DNA from: Dehalobacter sp. 12DCB1
GTDB taxonomy: Bacteria; Bacillota; Desulfitobacteriia; Desulfitobacteriales; Syntrophobotulaceae
NCBI RefSeq assembly: GCF_004343605.1
Contig: NZ_POSF01000011.1
Location: 306,659 to 370,658, forward strand
DNA length: 64,000 nucleotides
Reading direction: 5' to 3'
A program made the translations under genes and the position numbers. The notes beneath the pieces are model-generated. The model was not told the origin of the DNA, did not search any database, and was given only the letters and a program-made list of their open reading frames with translations. Below, in pieces: positions 47,599-58,261 of this stretch. The first letter of the stretch is position 1; every line of letters begins with the position of its first letter.

Positions 47599-48330
47599 TT
47601 ATCTCACCTTAGCCAGCAATGCAAAGTAACCTCTGACTGTCTTTGACACCTGCATTTTGCTGGCCCCTTCTTTCTGTTGATAATGAAGAATAAGCGGTAC
47701 CTCCCCGGCTTTAACCTCCATCCTGCTGAATTTAGCAACGATCTCGGCCATACAGTCAAAACCGTTGGTCGTAATCAGCTCTTTCCAGCGGTCCTGTGCC
47801 TTTCTGATTACTCTCACCCGGTAAGCCCTGTAGCCAGATGAATAATCATTGAGGTTTTTGATGCGAAAAAACAATTTAAAGAAACACCTGGCGCCCCGGC
47901 TGAAAAACTTTCGTAAGGTTTTCAGCCCAATTTCATATCCTCCCGAAGTAAATCTGGAGGCGACAACCAAGTCAAGATCCCGACTGTTCAGCGTTTCAAT
48001 CATGCTCTCGATCAGCAGGGGACTGTGGGTATTGTCGGCATCCATGGTAACCAGGACATCGTCATCCTTCAGGGTTTCCAGCGCATGACGTAAAATCGTT
48101 TTGACGGCTTCTCCGAGGCCCTTGTTTCCGTGGTGCCTGACCAGTGTTACATAACCATGATCTCGAGCGTAAGTGCTTACAATTTCTGCAGTATCATCGA
48201 TGCTGCCGTCATCCACCAGCAGGACCTGAATATTATACCGGCTGACCTCTCGGTAGGATGCAATGCTGTTGAATAAATGAATAATCCCGGTTGCTTCATT
48301 GTAGGCGGGCAAGCCAATCAGAACCTTCAT
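47599..48330 (-). CDS. Family 2 glycosyltransferase, polyprenyl-phosphate type
   Basis: 243 residues, GT-A fold: LIGLPAYNEATGI, LLVDDGSIDDT, LVTMDADNTHSP (metal-binding DAD) and GYRAYRVRVI, EVPLILHYQQKEGASKM near the end. The dolichol-phosphate-mannose-synthase-like pattern without membrane helices indicates transfer of a sugar to undecaprenyl phosphate at the cytoplasmic face. Sugar unknown. Precedes the flippase-like gene and follows the ArnT-like transferase. Confidence 0.85.
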   Translation of the reverse strand: MKVLIGLPAYNEATGIIHLFNSIASYREVSRYNIQVLLVDDGSIDDTAEIVSTYARDHGYVTLVRHHGNKGLGEAVKTILRHALETLKDDDVLVTMDADNTHSPLLIESMIETLNSRDLDLVVASRFTSGGYEIGLKTLRKFFSRGARCFFKLFFRIKNLNDYSSGYRAYRVRVIRKAQDRWKELITTNGFDCMAEIVAKFSRMEVKAGEVPLILHYQQKEGASKMQVSKTVRGYFALLAKVR

Positions 48331-48397
48331 ATCACTCGCCTCCTCCAGGCAGTATTGCCAAAAGATAAACGTAAGTTTGCGGATAAGCAGTCACCGC

Positions 48398-49852
48398 TCA
48401 CTTTAGTACATAAATCGGGTAGCCCTGTACGACCTCGAGCTTCTGATATTTTCCTTCAATATAGCTCATTAACTTCTCATCCTGATCCCCATATATTTTC
48501 CCCTGAATTGGCACAAAATATTTGGCTCCCCTTGCAATATAATCATCCAGTTCCTGAATAGGATCTTTGGGTGTTGCAGCATACAGCCTAAGATTGTACC
48601 GCCAGCCTCTTCTGTCCGTTAAGTCCAGCAGACACGGATCCAGAGAACCGACGACTAGGAGATCGTTCTGATCCGTCAGCTGCTTTACTACGTTTACTTG
48701 TTTCGCCATCACCGTGTTGATGGTGAACATCGGTTTGACCAGATCATAACTTTCCTTCATTAAGAGCAGTACCAATACTACTCCTGCAATTTTCCCAACT
48801 GAACCCGAAACCGCCCTGGCCAAAAGATTACCGGCCAACAAACAGCACGGCACCATCAAAAATATTAGGTAATAAAACGCCCGGATCTCACTTACAATCA
48901 GGATTGCCTCAAAAATCATCGTGATAAACCAGAGCAAAAAGACTTTTTGCTTTTCCCGCAAAAAAAATATTCCTGCGAGGCAAAGAAGCAGCCCGCTTAT
49001 TCCAAGGGCCTTAGGCAAATTTACCACAAAAAAGTCAAGTGCCTCCGGACTGTAAAAGGCGGTAATCACCTGCTTAAAGATAATATTACGGGTAATGCCC
49101 AGTGTAAATTTATATTCCGCAGCGGCAGTACTGAAATAGTAGTAGCAGGCTGGGATCGCTGTCGTAATGAAGCCGTATATCCAAAAAATACGCATTTTCA
49201 ACCATTTGCGACCATAATACTTAAAACAGAGATACATCATAGGGATTCCAATTAAAATCACAGGTGGTTTGGTCATGATTGCAAAAGCTAAAAAAAACGA
49301 GCTTAAAATAAGCAAACCGTATTTGCTTTGCAGATCGCTATAATCGTGATCGTTTTGATTGATAATCCACCGATTAAAATAGTAAAATCCTCCGATCCAG
49401 AACATCAGGGCTGCGGACTCAGGCATAATCGCCCGGGAATAATACAGATTAATCGGCAGGATCCCATAAATCAGAAGACTATAAGCTGCTCCGTTCCGCC
49501 CGAGATACAGGCGTGCCAGCAGATACAGATACAGGGCTGAGATCAAGAAAAAAGCAATGGGGACAGCCCGTGCCAGAAAATAATGATAGCCGAATACTTT
49601 GTACAGGATCGCGATCAAATAGGTCGTAACTTGAATTTCCAACGCCGGAATATTTGGAAATGGTCCGTCGTAGTTCAAATTAGGATGAAACGGGTGAAAG
49701 TCATAACCTGCGAAATTCCTTGCGATGGATGCTGTGTCGGCTTGCCGCCAGCTCTCCTCAATTTCAACAGGACCAACATTAATGTGATAGAGCCTGAGCA
49801 GAAGAATAAAAGTCAATAGGAAAAATAGGATGGTTTTTTCTCTTTTCGTCAT
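48398..49852 (-). CDS. ArnT-like (GT39/GT83-type) membrane glycosyltransferase
   Basis: 484 residues with about 11-12 membrane helices and a short C-terminal soluble domain. The first extracytoplasmic loop has EIEESWRQADTASIARNF, where an acidic pair near the N terminus is the catalytic feature of GT-C enzymes. These use polyprenyl-phosphate sugars outside the membrane to modify lipids, wall polymer or proteins. Start chosen at 49850-49852 with GGGG ahead. Acceptor unknown. Confidence 0.82.
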   Translation of the reverse strand: MTKREKTILFFLLTFILLLRLYHINVGPVEIEESWRQADTASIARNFAGYDFHPFHPNLNYDGPFPNIPALEIQVTTYLIAILYKVFGYHYFLARAVPIAFFLISALYLYLLARLYLGRNGAAYSLLIYGILPINLYYSRAIMPESAALMFWIGGFYYFNRWIINQNDHDYSDLQSKYGLLILSSFFLAFAIMTKPPVILIGIPMMYLCFKYYGRKWLKMRIFWIYGFITTAIPACYYYFSTAAAEYKFTLGITRNIIFKQVITAFYSPEALDFFVVNLPKALGISGLLLCLAGIFFLREKQKVFLLWFITMIFEAILIVSEIRAFYYLIFLMVPCCLLAGNLLARAVSGSVGKIAGVVLVLLLMKESYDLVKPMFTINTVMAKQVNVVKQLTDQNDLLVVGSLDPCLLDLTDRRGWRYNLRLYAATPKDPIQELDDYIARGAKYFVPIQGKIYGDQDEKLMSYIEGKYQKLEVVQGYPIYVLK

Positions 49853-49972
49853 TATCGGCACCCCTGTTTTCAGCTAATGCTTTCATCTTTCCTCTGTCCA
49901 CCGCGGCGCTCATCATCTGACTTAGCTTTTCCTATATATGAATTGCCTATACCAAAGCTTCTTTCAATAAAG

Positions 49973-50027
49973 AAAAAACCTTTTCCCTCTTGCTTGTTTG
50001 CCCTGAAACAATGCAAGTGGAAAAGGT
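49973..50027 (-). terminator. Terminator after the TIGR04086-like gene
   Basis: Minus strand ACCTTTTCC...GGAAAAGGT with an extended interrupted stem (CTTGC / GCAAG) then TTTTTTC, 35 bases after the stop. Confidence 0.75.
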
Positions 50028-50060
50028 ATCCTGTCCTGTTGATTGACTACAGCGCACCAA

Positions 50061-50657
50061 TTACCGCCGCCGAAGCTGCTTCTTTGTTTCGACTTCCCAC
50101 CAGTTGAAAGCTTCCTCTTCATCCGTGAGTTCCGGTTTTTTGCTGCACAGTTCGTAGATCCGGGTCCTTTCCGCATCTGGGTTTTCACCGTACCAACTGG
50201 GATTGCTCCGAATATCAGCTGTGAATTTCCTGTCTTCCTCTAACGGCCATTTGGATCGCATCAGACTGTTTGGATGCGGTATATTGTTCAGCCGTCCATA
50301 AGAGACACGTTCGGAACCAAGAAAACCTGTACCGAGTACCCCTGCCAGCAGTCCAAGACCTATTCCTTCGGAAATAATTTTGACGGCCCCAAGGCTTTCA
50401 ATTGGAAAATAAAGAGCCAAAAGCAGTATGCCAGCCACAGCATATCCCCCGGCAGCTAGTCCTGCGGGAAGCAGCCGGCCTGAGTCTCTGCTGGCTCGAA
50501 AACCGGCAGTCAGGCAACTCAGCAATAGACCAAAATCCACAAGATAGGCGATGATCGTTTCATCAATTCCAGCCAGTGTTGTGACCAGGACGGCCAAAAG
50601 GGTCAGGACCGTGACGAGCAGACCTATGGTAATGCCTTTTAGAATGCTTGTTCCCAT
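50061..50657 (-). CDS. TIGR04086-like membrane protein with soluble tail
   Basis: 198 residues. Four membrane helices in the first 115 (ILKGITIGLLVTVLTLLAVL, IIAYLVDFGLLLSCLTAGF) resemble the TIGR04086 family of Clostridia and Bacilli. The C-terminal 80 residues are cytoplasmic and polar with Trp-containing segments (SNPSWYGENPDAERTRIYEL), longer than usual for the family. Weak ribosome site. Function unknown. Confidence 0.7.
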   Translation of the reverse strand: MGTSILKGITIGLLVTVLTLLAVLVTTLAGIDETIIAYLVDFGLLLSCLTAGFRASRDSGRLLPAGLAAGGYAVAGILLLALYFPIESLGAVKIISEGIGLGLLAGVLGTGFLGSERVSYGRLNNIPHPNSLMRSKWPLEEDRKFTADIRSNPSWYGENPDAERTRIYELCSKKPELTDEEEAFNWWEVETKKQLRRR

Positions 50658-50773
50658 AAAAAATCACCCGGTTTCGTATATTATCCTAATATAATATATT
50701 AGAACCGGGATAACCTTTATTCATCATTTTGGGAACATTTGTCTATTTTTTTCTATATACCTTCCGTTCGGAG

Positions 50774-51763
50774 TTAAATCGCTCTTAGGGAAAGGAATAA
50801 GAAGATTGCATAGAATACCCCGCCAATCATCAGGATTGCAGGGTAGAGGGTTTTTGTTTTGACAATGACAAAATACTGAAGGGATGCAGAGGCTAGGGCA
50901 AGCAGCGCACTGACCAGGGCCAGCGGTTCCAGAACCCAGGAGGTCAGCGAAATGCCAATTGCCGGAATGACCGAGCTCTGGAAGACCATTGCTCCGGTGA
51001 TATTTCCCATGGCCAATGTGTCTTTACCACGACGCACCCAGAGAACACTGTTGAATTTCTCCGGCAGTTCAGTTGCAATCGGCGTAATGATAATTGCCAG
51101 GATGAATACGGGGATTCCGGCAGCCGTGGATACAGCCTGAACAGAATTAATGAACAGTTCCGCGCCCGCAATGATAATTGCAAGCGCAGCTATGATCTGA
51201 ACAAATATGACAATCAGTCTAGGCTCCCCCCTGCGGGAGAAGTAGCACGCGGGAAGTTCCTCTTCTAAATTCGCTTCACCATGGCTTGATTTGATTGTCC
51301 GGTAAACATAGGCACAATAAGCCCCTACAAGAATAATCACAATCAGCATTTTCAAAGAATGTGTCGGTAAGAAGGAAGCAACGATTGCGAGTGAATAGAC
51401 AATCAGAAAGAACTTCAGATCCCGCTCGATGACTTCCGGATGAATATACATTGGTCTGTTTGTTCTACGGAATATCAGCACCGCAATCCCTGTGACAAAA
51501 AAAGCAAGTGTTCCAAGCATAAACGGCGCTCCTAAAATTGCCCCTATTCCAATGTCGTGCCCGCTTGCACCACTGGAGGTCAGAATCGCGAGGATCGGAA
51601 TCAATGTTTCGGGCAAAGCGGTCCCTACTGCGGCAAAAATACTTCCGACAGCCCCTTCACCCAAATTGAGCTTCCTGCCAAGCCACTCTATTCCGTTTGT
51701 GAACACTTCTGCACCAAGAAGAATAATACCCAGACTGACAACCAAAAAAATTATATCAATCAT
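50774..51763 (-). CDS. Ca2+/cation antiporter (CaCA family)
   Basis: 329 residues, about ten membrane helices in two inverted repeats. Both alpha-repeats are visible: GSIFAAVGTALPETLIPILA in the first and ITPIATELPEKFNSVLWVRR in the second, each with the acidic transport residue. Family members exchange Ca2+ or other cations for Na+ or H+. ATG with GGAGAGG. Upstream 160 bases to engB hold no gene. Confidence 0.88.
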   Translation of the reverse strand: MIDIIFLVVSLGIILLGAEVFTNGIEWLGRKLNLGEGAVGSIFAAVGTALPETLIPILAILTSSGASGHDIGIGAILGAPFMLGTLAFFVTGIAVLIFRRTNRPMYIHPEVIERDLKFFLIVYSLAIVASFLPTHSLKMLIVIILVGAYCAYVYRTIKSSHGEANLEEELPACYFSRRGEPRLIVIFVQIIAALAIIIAGAELFINSVQAVSTAAGIPVFILAIIITPIATELPEKFNSVLWVRRGKDTLAMGNITGAMVFQSSVIPAIGISLTSWVLEPLALVSALLALASASLQYFVIVKTKTLYPAILMIGGVFYAIFLFLSLRAI

Positions 51764-51922
51764 TTTTCCTCTCCCGTTTTAGCTCAATAAACTATTTTTC
51801 TTAAACTATTACTTCAAAGCTATTAATGTTATTATTTTCCATGGAATTCTTAAGTATTCTATGTTTTATTTTGCATTACTCTTCAAAATTTATTGCTCTT
51901 CTTCATCGATTATTCTTCCGGA

Positions 51923-52531
51923 TTACACTCCGGGTTTGTCTTCCGTAGAAAAGATAATATCATCCATGGCCTGATTCAATTCCTGAAGGCCGGTACCATC
52001 CTCCGAAGAAAATGGAATAATCGTCTTCCAGTCGGACATTTTGAAAGATTCTGCAATAATTTTGAGATATTTGGGCCGCTGCCCCCTCGCAATTTTATCC
52101 GCTTTTGTCGCTACCACCAGAACAGGAATGTTGTTGACCTTAAGCATTTCCATCATCATCCTATCTTCCTCGGTCGGCTGATGACGGATATCAACCAGCT
52201 GAATGACGCCTTTCAAATTTTCACGTAGACGAAAGTACGTCTGCATCATCTTCCCCCACTGCATTCGGGTCTCCTGAGCCACTTTTGCATAGCCATAGCC
52301 CGGCAAATCAACGAGATACCATTCATCATTAATATTAAAAAAATTAATCGTCTGCGTTTTGCCGGGCGTTTTGCCGACCTTGGCCAGCGCCTTGCGGTTG
52401 ACAAGCTTATTGATTAAAGAAGATTTCCCTACATTGGAACGGCCTGAAACAGCCAGCTCCGGCCTAGATCCCTCAGGATACTGCTGCGGCTTCACTGCCG
52501 AAATCACAAATTCTGCTTTACGAAAAATCAC
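51923..52531 (-). CDS. engB: GTPase EngB (YsxC)
   Basis: 202 residues: P-loop GRSNVGKSSLINKL, G2/G3 KTPGKTQTINF and LVDLPGYGYAK, G4 ATKADKI. Essential for late 50S assembly. GTG start behind GAGGTG. Follows lonB-lon in the same direction as in B. subtilis (lonA-ysxC). Confidence 0.95.
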   Translation of the reverse strand: MIFRKAEFVISAVKPQQYPEGSRPELAVSGRSNVGKSSLINKLVNRKALAKVGKTPGKTQTINFFNINDEWYLVDLPGYGYAKVAQETRMQWGKMMQTYFRLRENLKGVIQLVDIRHQPTEEDRMMMEMLKVNNIPVLVVATKADKIARGQRPKYLKIIAESFKMSDWKTIIPFSSEDGTGLQELNQAMDDIIFSTEDKPGV

Positions 52532-52677
52532 ACTATCACCTCAACGGGACATCGTCAGTACAATATCCCCACTATATCCTTAAATATCAACAGCTAATAT
52601 TGTACTCCAAAATGGGGATTAATCCAAGGGAGACAAATGCACAGGGAGACCGGTTAGACTGGTTAGAAAACAAAGGT

Positions 52678-52742
52678 AAATACAGAGGGACGTTTTTCTT
52701 TATCTCCTCTGAAAAAGGATCCTAAAACGCCCCTCTGTCTCC
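52678..52742. repeat. Long hairpin between lon and engB
   Basis: ACAGAGGGACGTTTT...AAAACGCCCCTCTGT, 14 paired bases around a 35-base loop, flanked by repeated GGGAGAC. The only feature in the 265 bases between lon and engB; may terminate lon partially, but there is no clean T-run. Confidence 0.5.
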
Positions 52743-52796
52743 CGTCTGATTGTATATAGGACTGAACTCTGTTTAGCAGCAGATTATTTGAGTTGC

Positions 52797-55181
52797 TTAC
52801 AACGGCCTGCTTTCAGGCTGCGAAAAGTCCGTATTGTAGACCGGTAGCTGCGGCAGAAATTCCTGTGATTTGGGAAACGGAAGGAGGGCTATATCCAGAA
52901 CTTCCTCCATTCGTTTTACAAAATAAAAATCCAGTTCCTTCCTGATTTCTTCCGGAATATCTTCCAAGTCCTTCAGGTTCTTTTCGGGAAGAATGATCGT
53001 TTTGATCCCTGCCCTGTGTGCAGCCAGCACTTTTTCCTTCACACCACCGATTGGCAGCACATTGCCGCGCAAGGTGATCTCTCCGGTCATCGCCACATCC
53101 TGGCGGACCGCTCTGGAAGAAAGCGCGGAAGCCATCGCCGTCGCCATTGTGATGCCAGCAGACGGTCCATCCTTTGGTACAGCTCCCTCCGGCACATGGA
53201 TGTGCAAATCAAGCTGATCGTAAAAATCCTTACTTATCCCTAAAGCCTCAGCCTGGGAACGGACAAACGTCAGTCCGGCCTGCGCTGATTCTTTCATCAC
53301 ATCGCCAAGTTTTCCAGTCAGCGTCAATCTGCCTTTGCCGGCTAGAGGCGTAGCTTCAATGGTCAGTACATCTCCGCCGACTTCTGTATAAGCTAGGCCG
53401 ACGGCGGCGCCGATTTCCGGTTCAAAGCCCACAGTTCGGTAAAAATAGCGGGGGGCTCCAAGCAGGGTTTCAATATCTTCCGAAGTCAGTGTCCTCGGTT
53501 CCCATTCCTTTTTCACGACCCGGACCGCAACTTTGCGTAATACATTGGCAATTTCGCGTTCCAGATTCCTGACGCCGGATTCCCGAGTATAACCGCGGAC
53601 AACCTTCAGAACGCACGCGCTATCTAGCCGGACAATGTTTTCTTTTAGGCCGTGCGCTTTCATCTGCTTCGGTACGAGGTGCCGGACCGCAATATTGACT
53701 TTTTCATCTTCGGTATAACCGCTTAAATGAATAACTTCCATCCTGTCCAAAAGCGGGCGCGGAATATTCTCTATATAGTTGGCTGTCATGATGAACAACA
53801 CTTTGGAAAGATCAAAAGGAATCTCCAGATAATGGTCCGCATAGGAATGATTCTGCTCCGGATCAAGCACTTCGAGCATGGCTGAAGCAGGATCCCCGCG
53901 AAAGTCTGAAGACATCTTGTCTATTTCATCGAAAAGAAAAACCGGATTTTTTGTTTCCGCCTTGCGAATTCCCTGAATCACCCTGCCCGGCAATGCCCCA
54001 ATATACGTCCGGCGGTGACCCCTGATCTCCGCTTCATCGCGAACGCCACCCAGTGACATCCTGACGAACTTACGGTCCAGGGACCTCGCGATAGACTTGG
54101 CAAGTGAGGTCTTGCCTACTCCTGGCGGTCCAATGAAGCAAAGGATCGGGCTATGCATATTCGGCGTCAATTTACGGATGGAAAGAAACTCCAGGATCCT
54201 CTCCTTGACTTTTTCCAATCCATAGTGATCTTCTTCCAATATTTTTTCAGCCTTGCGCATGTCAGCTTTGTCCCGGCTCTCTTTATTCCAGGGAAGAGCA
54301 ATGATCCAGTCAATATACGTCCGGACAACGGTTCCTTCAGCGGAAGATGCAGCCATTTTTTCGAGGCGATCCAGTTCTTTTAAAGCCTTCTCCCTGGCCT
54401 CATCCGTCAGATTCGCCTTTTCGATCTTCTCTTTATATTCTTCAATTTCAGCCTGTTTTTCATCCTTGTCGCCCAGTTCTTTCTGGATCGCTTTAATCTG
54501 TTCCCTTAAATAGTATTCTTTCTGGGCCTTTTCCATCTGTTTTCTGACTCTGAGCCCGATGCGTCTTTCCAATTCAAGGATCTCGATTTCACGCATAATT
54601 AGTTCGGTAAGCTTTTCCAGGCGTTCATTAACATCAATCGCACCAAGAACCGACTGTTTATCCTCTATCTTTAAATTCAGGTGGGAAGCCACTAAATCGG
54701 CCATCCGGCCAGGCTCTTTCACAGCAAGCACCGATCCGATCGCTTCGGGAGATACTTTTTTGCTGAGACGCGCATATTCCTCAAACTGATGTGTTAGACT
54801 CCTGGTCATATTCTCGTGTTCGGGAGTCATACGCTCATTACCGGGGAATTTTTCAACCTGCGCTTTGAAGAAAGGATCTTCCGTCAAAAATTCGATGACC
54901 TGGGCACGGCAGATCCCCTCGACAAGAACGCGCATTGTCCCACCGGGAAGTCTCAAAAGCTGTTTAATATCAACAATTGTGCCTACAGTATACAGATCAT
55001 CGGTCGTCGGGCTGTCTATTTCCATTTCCTTTTGTGAAAGTAGAAGAATCTGGCGATCCAAAAGCATTGCTTCCTCAATGGCTGCCATGGATCTTTCCCT
55101 ACCGACATCAAGATGAATCACCATATAGGGAAAGACAAGGATTCCTCTAAGCGGAAGGATCGGTATCTCTCTTTCGTGCAT
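52797..55181 (-). CDS. lon: ATP-dependent protease La (LonA)
   Basis: 794 residues: N-terminal substrate domain ([20 protein letters not shown]), coiled coil, AAA+ with [16 protein letters not shown] and [10 protein letters not shown], and a protease domain with the Ser-Lys pair ([27 protein letters not shown]). Degrades misfolded and regulatory proteins. The short Pro/Ser-rich tail is usual. GAGGGGAG ahead of ATG; 38 bases after lonB. Confidence 0.97.
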   Translation of the reverse strand: MHEREIPILPLRGILVFPYMVIHLDVGRERSMAAIEEAMLLDRQILLLSQKEMEIDSPTTDDLYTVGTIVDIKQLLRLPGGTMRVLVEGICRAQVIEFLTEDPFFKAQVEKFPGNERMTPEHENMTRSLTHQFEEYARLSKKVSPEAIGSVLAVKEPGRMADLVASHLNLKIEDKQSVLGAIDVNERLEKLTELIMREIEILELERRIGLRVRKQMEKAQKEYYLREQIKAIQKELGDKDEKQAEIEEYKEKIEKANLTDEAREKALKELDRLEKMAASSAEGTVVRTYIDWIIALPWNKESRDKADMRKAEKILEEDHYGLEKVKERILEFLSIRKLTPNMHSPILCFIGPPGVGKTSLAKSIARSLDRKFVRMSLGGVRDEAEIRGHRRTYIGALPGRVIQGIRKAETKNPVFLFDEIDKMSSDFRGDPASAMLEVLDPEQNHSYADHYLEIPFDLSKVLFIMTANYIENIPRPLLDRMEVIHLSGYTEDEKVNIAVRHLVPKQMKAHGLKENIVRLDSACVLKVVRGYTRESGVRNLEREIANVLRKVAVRVVKKEWEPRTLTSEDIETLLGAPRYFYRTVGFEPEIGAAVGLAYTEVGGDVLTIEATPLAGKGRLTLTGKLGDVMKESAQAGLTFVRSQAEALGISKDFYDQLDLHIHVPEGAVPKDGPSAGITMATAMASALSSRAVRQDVAMTGEITLRGNVLPIGGVKEKVLAAHRAGIKTIILPEKNLKDLEDIPEEIRKELDFYFVKRMEEVLDIALLPFPKSQEFLPQLPVYNTDFSQPESRPL

Positions 55182-55219
55182 AATTTATCTCCCCTCAAAA
55201 GACTTGTCAGTGCTATATT

Positions 55220-56965
55220 CTAACACGGTTTACCTTGTTCATGCAAATTGCCGGATGGGATTTTTATCCTTTTCAGCACCTTATTAAGCGACACCTCTTT
55301 TTCCGATAAATCCACTTCGACCATGTTGGCGGCTGGCAAAGCGGGTTGAAGTACTTCATTCAATATCTCATCGAGCGTCTCCACCGGAATGATCTGGATA
55401 TCCTTTTCCCAGTGAGTAAACCTGGCCTGCCAGTTTTCCTGCGGAATAAATACCTTTTTACACCCTGACTGGACGGCTGCCTCAATTTTTGCACTGATCC
55501 CGCCAACCGGTTTTACTCTTCCCCTGATCGATAACTCCCCGGTCATAGCTATGGTATTATCCACCTTGCATTTTTTAATTGCCGAATACACTGCTGTCGC
55601 CATAGCTGTGCCTGCAGATGGACCATCCATTGGAACTCCCCCGGGGAAATTGACATGGATATCGTAATGACGCGGTTCAATCTTATGCTCCCGGCAAAGT
55701 ACGGTCAAAACATTTTCCAACGAGGAGCGCGCCATGCTTTTCCGGCGCGTTTTTTTACCTTCATAACCTGATTCTTCCTCTTCAACAATTCCAGTTACAT
55801 AGAGCTCCCCCTTACGGTTCTTGACCGGGTAGGCTGTGACCTCAATTTCCAGGAGCATGCCAAGGTTTGCTCCGTAGATTGCCAGGCCATTGACCAATCC
55901 AATCTGGGGGAAAGGTGGAATTTTTTTCTCAGGCCTTGGCGTGTATTGTCCGGTCATAACCACCCATTCGATATTCTCCTCATCAATACAACGATGGCCT
56001 TCATTTTGAACGACTCCGGCTGCCAGCTGTACGATATTGACAGCTTCTCTGCCGTTCGTGGCATATTTTTTAAGAACTTCCAATGCTCCGTCTGTGATCT
56101 CAATATCAATTTTTTCGGCAGCGTTTTTGGCGATAACCGCAATCTCCTCCGGCTGAAGCGCCCTGAAGAAAATTTCCATACAGCGTGAGCGTACTGCCGC
56201 TGGTATTTCTTCCGGTCTTCTGGTCGTCGCGCCGATCATTCTAAAATCTGCCGGCAAGCCGTTTTGGAAAATATCGTGGATGTGCTCAGGGATATTGCTA
56301 TCCTCAGAGCTATAATAGGAACTTTCCAGAATAACCTTGCGGTCCTCCATCACTTTAAGCAGTTTATTGATTTGAATGGCGTGAAGTTCACCAATTTCAT
56401 CAATAAAAAGAATCCCGCCATGGGCTTTCGTGACAGCACCCATCTTGGGCTGTGGTATCCCCGCCATCCCCATGGCACCTGCGCCTTGATAAATTGGATC
56501 ATGGACAGAACCGATCAGCGGATCAGCGATCCCTCTCTCATCGAATCTGGCCGTCGTACCGTCAATTTCAATAAATTTTGCCTCACTTTTAAACGGCGAG
56601 AGCGGATTTTTCATAGCTTCTTGAAGGACAAGCCTGGCCGCGGCTGTTTTGCCGACACCCGGAGGCCCGTACAGTAGAACATGCTGAGGATTCGGCCCAC
56701 ATAAAGCAGCCCGAAGTGCTTTCACACCTTCTTTTTGTCCAATGATTTCCGCAAAGACTTCCGGTCTGGTCTTTTCCGACAGCGGGATCGTCAAAGATAT
56801 TTTACGCATTCTTTGCAGCTTTTCTTTTTGTTTCACGGACTCCTTCTCCACAGCAGATCTCGTCGAGTACTGCTGCCTTAACATCGTCCAGAAATAAATT
56901 CCAACAACCAATACAAAAGCCAACTGAATCATTGCCAGTAGTGACCCAAACCCCAAACCTTCCAT
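55220..56965 (-). CDS. lonB: LonB-type membrane-anchored ATP-dependent protease
   Basis: 581 residues. N-terminal membrane helix (LLAMIQLAFVLVVGIYFW), AAA+ domain with [16 protein letters not shown] and ILFIDEIGEL, and Lon protease domain with Ser (MDGPSAGTAMATAV) and Lys (GGISAKIEAAVQSG). No LonA N domain. In B. subtilis LonB is sporulation-expressed in the forespore. AGGAGG site. Heads lonB-lon. Confidence 0.93.
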   Translation of the reverse strand: MEGLGFGSLLAMIQLAFVLVVGIYFWTMLRQQYSTRSAVEKESVKQKEKLQRMRKISLTIPLSEKTRPEVFAEIIGQKEGVKALRAALCGPNPQHVLLYGPPGVGKTAAARLVLQEAMKNPLSPFKSEAKFIEIDGTTARFDERGIADPLIGSVHDPIYQGAGAMGMAGIPQPKMGAVTKAHGGILFIDEIGELHAIQINKLLKVMEDRKVILESSYYSSEDSNIPEHIHDIFQNGLPADFRMIGATTRRPEEIPAAVRSRCMEIFFRALQPEEIAVIAKNAAEKIDIEITDGALEVLKKYATNGREAVNIVQLAAGVVQNEGHRCIDEENIEWVVMTGQYTPRPEKKIPPFPQIGLVNGLAIYGANLGMLLEIEVTAYPVKNRKGELYVTGIVEEEESGYEGKKTRRKSMARSSLENVLTVLCREHKIEPRHYDIHVNFPGGVPMDGPSAGTAMATAVYSAIKKCKVDNTIAMTGELSIRGRVKPVGGISAKIEAAVQSGCKKVFIPQENWQARFTHWEKDIQIIPVETLDEILNEVLQPALPAANMVEVDLSEKEVSLNKVLKRIKIPSGNLHEQGKPC

Positions 56966-57053
56966 TCCAGTACCTCCTGCTCAACACTCTCTATGTAGTA
57001 TTTACCAGATCAGAAGATTCAAAACATATTGCGAAAGTCACCCGCAAAAATCG

Positions 57054-57082
57054 TTGCATTAATTATATTAGAATGATATCAT
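57054..57082 (+). promoter_or_regulatory. Promoter of the SPFH gene
   Basis: TTGCAT (57054-57059), 17-base spacer, TATCAT (57077-57082), 70 bases before the start; divergent from lonB. Confidence 0.55.
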
Positions 57083-57151
57083 TATTATATCAATTAAATG
57101 TTTGATCCAGTTTGATTTAAACTGGTTTTTCACAAAGAAAGGATGATAGCT

Positions 57152-58015
57152 ATGATTGAAAAAAAAGCATGGAAAGTTAACGGGTTCCTGGGCATTCTCA
57201 TTTTTTTAGCCCTTTTGGCTGCTGCAACATTTAATATTGTTGCCTCAGTTCAAGAAACAGGATTCACGAATATCGTACTAGCAGTGGTTCTGCTTCTTCT
57301 GGCACTGATTGTCTCAACCGGCATCCAGGTTATCCAGCCGAATCAAGCCAAAGTACTGACATTTTTCGGCAGCTATATCGGCAGTATCCGCGAACCCGGT
57401 ATCTGGCTGACGGTTCCGTTCGTTGCCGCGAAAAAGATTTCCCTGAAAGTCCGCAACTTCAACAGCGAACGTTTGAAAGTCAATGATGTCGACGGCAATC
57501 CGATTGAAATTGCTGCAGTTGTCGTGATCAAAGTGGTGGACTCGGCTAAAGCTGTATTTGATGTAGACAATTATGAACAGTTTGTAGAAATCCAAAGTGA
57601 GACAGCGCTGCGTCATGTTGCAACCAAATATCCTTATGACAATTATGAAGAAGGTGATGTTTCCTTAAGGGGCAACACCGAGGAAGTAGCCGAAGAAATT
57701 GCGAAGGAACTTCAGGAGCGCCTGACACTTGCCGGCGTGGAAGTAATTGAAGCACGCCTAACCCACCTGGCCTATGCCACCGAGATTGCGAGCGCCATGC
57801 TTCAGAGGCAGCAGGCTAACGCAATCCTGGCTGCCCGTCAGAAAATTGTGGAAGGTGCTGTCGGAATGGCCCAGATGGCTATTCAGCAGTTGGAAAACAG
57901 CGGGACAATTGAACTCGACGACGAACGCAAGATGGCAATGATCAACAACCTGCTGGTCGCAATTGTCTCTGACCGTTCAGCCCAGCCAGTACTCAATACC
58001 GGCACTCTGTATTAA
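57152..58015 (+). CDS. SPFH/band-7 membrane protein
   Basis: 287 residues: two N-terminal membrane helices ([33 protein letters not shown]), then an SPFH domain ([37 protein letters not shown] strand) and a helical tail ([37 protein letters not shown]). Scaffold of membrane microdomains. ATG 57152 is placed 9 bases after AAAGG. Followed in 32 bases by a small Arc-like gene. Confidence 0.9.
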   Translation: MIEKKAWKVNGFLGILIFLALLAAATFNIVASVQETGFTNIVLAVVLLLLALIVSTGIQVIQPNQAKVLTFFGSYIGSIREPGIWLTVPFVAAKKISLKVRNFNSERLKVNDVDGNPIEIAAVVVIKVVDSAKAVFDVDNYEQFVEIQSETALRHVATKYPYDNYEEGDVSLRGNTEEVAEEIAKELQERLTLAGVEVIEARLTHLAYATEIASAMLQRQQANAILAARQKIVEGAVGMAQMAIQQLENSGTIELDDERKMAMINNLLVAIVSDRSAQPVLNTGTLY

Positions 58016-58047
58016 AAAATAAAAAAGGCGTCAGCAGGAGCAGGATA

Positions 58048-58212
58048 ATGGCAGACAAGAAGAACTTTCCGCTGCGTATCGATCCAAAGTTATTCAGCAT
58101 GATTGAAGAATGGGCGTCCGACGAATTCCGAAGCGTCAACGCTCATATTGAATATCTCTTACGGGAAAGCGTCCGGAAAGCAGGAAGGATTCCTAAAAAA
58201 AAATCCGATTGA
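58048..58212 (+). CDS. 54-residue Arc-like ribbon-helix-helix protein
   Basis: Too short for most gene finders. ATG GCA GAC at 58048, with CAGGAG ahead, to TGA at 58210-58212. Translation: [20 protein letters not shown], then [20 protein letters not shown] and a basic tail. The FPLRIDPKL strand followed by two helices is the Arc/MetJ-type DNA-binding fold; similar short proteins sit next to SPFH genes in other Firmicutes. Possibly regulates the SPFH gene; the operator is not known. Confidence 0.82.
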   Translation: MADKKNFPLRIDPKLFSMIEEWASDEFRSVNAHIEYLLRESVRKAGRIPKKKSD

Positions 58213-58261
58213 CAAAAAGGGCCTTCTATGCAATATTGTAAGCGTAGAGAAATGAGAAATG

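Noticed and set aside
58020..58260. tRNA or second riboswitch between the SPFH gene and the cobalamin riboswitch
   Set aside because: The sequence encodes the 54-residue Arc-like protein followed by a short spacer; no cloverleaf was found.
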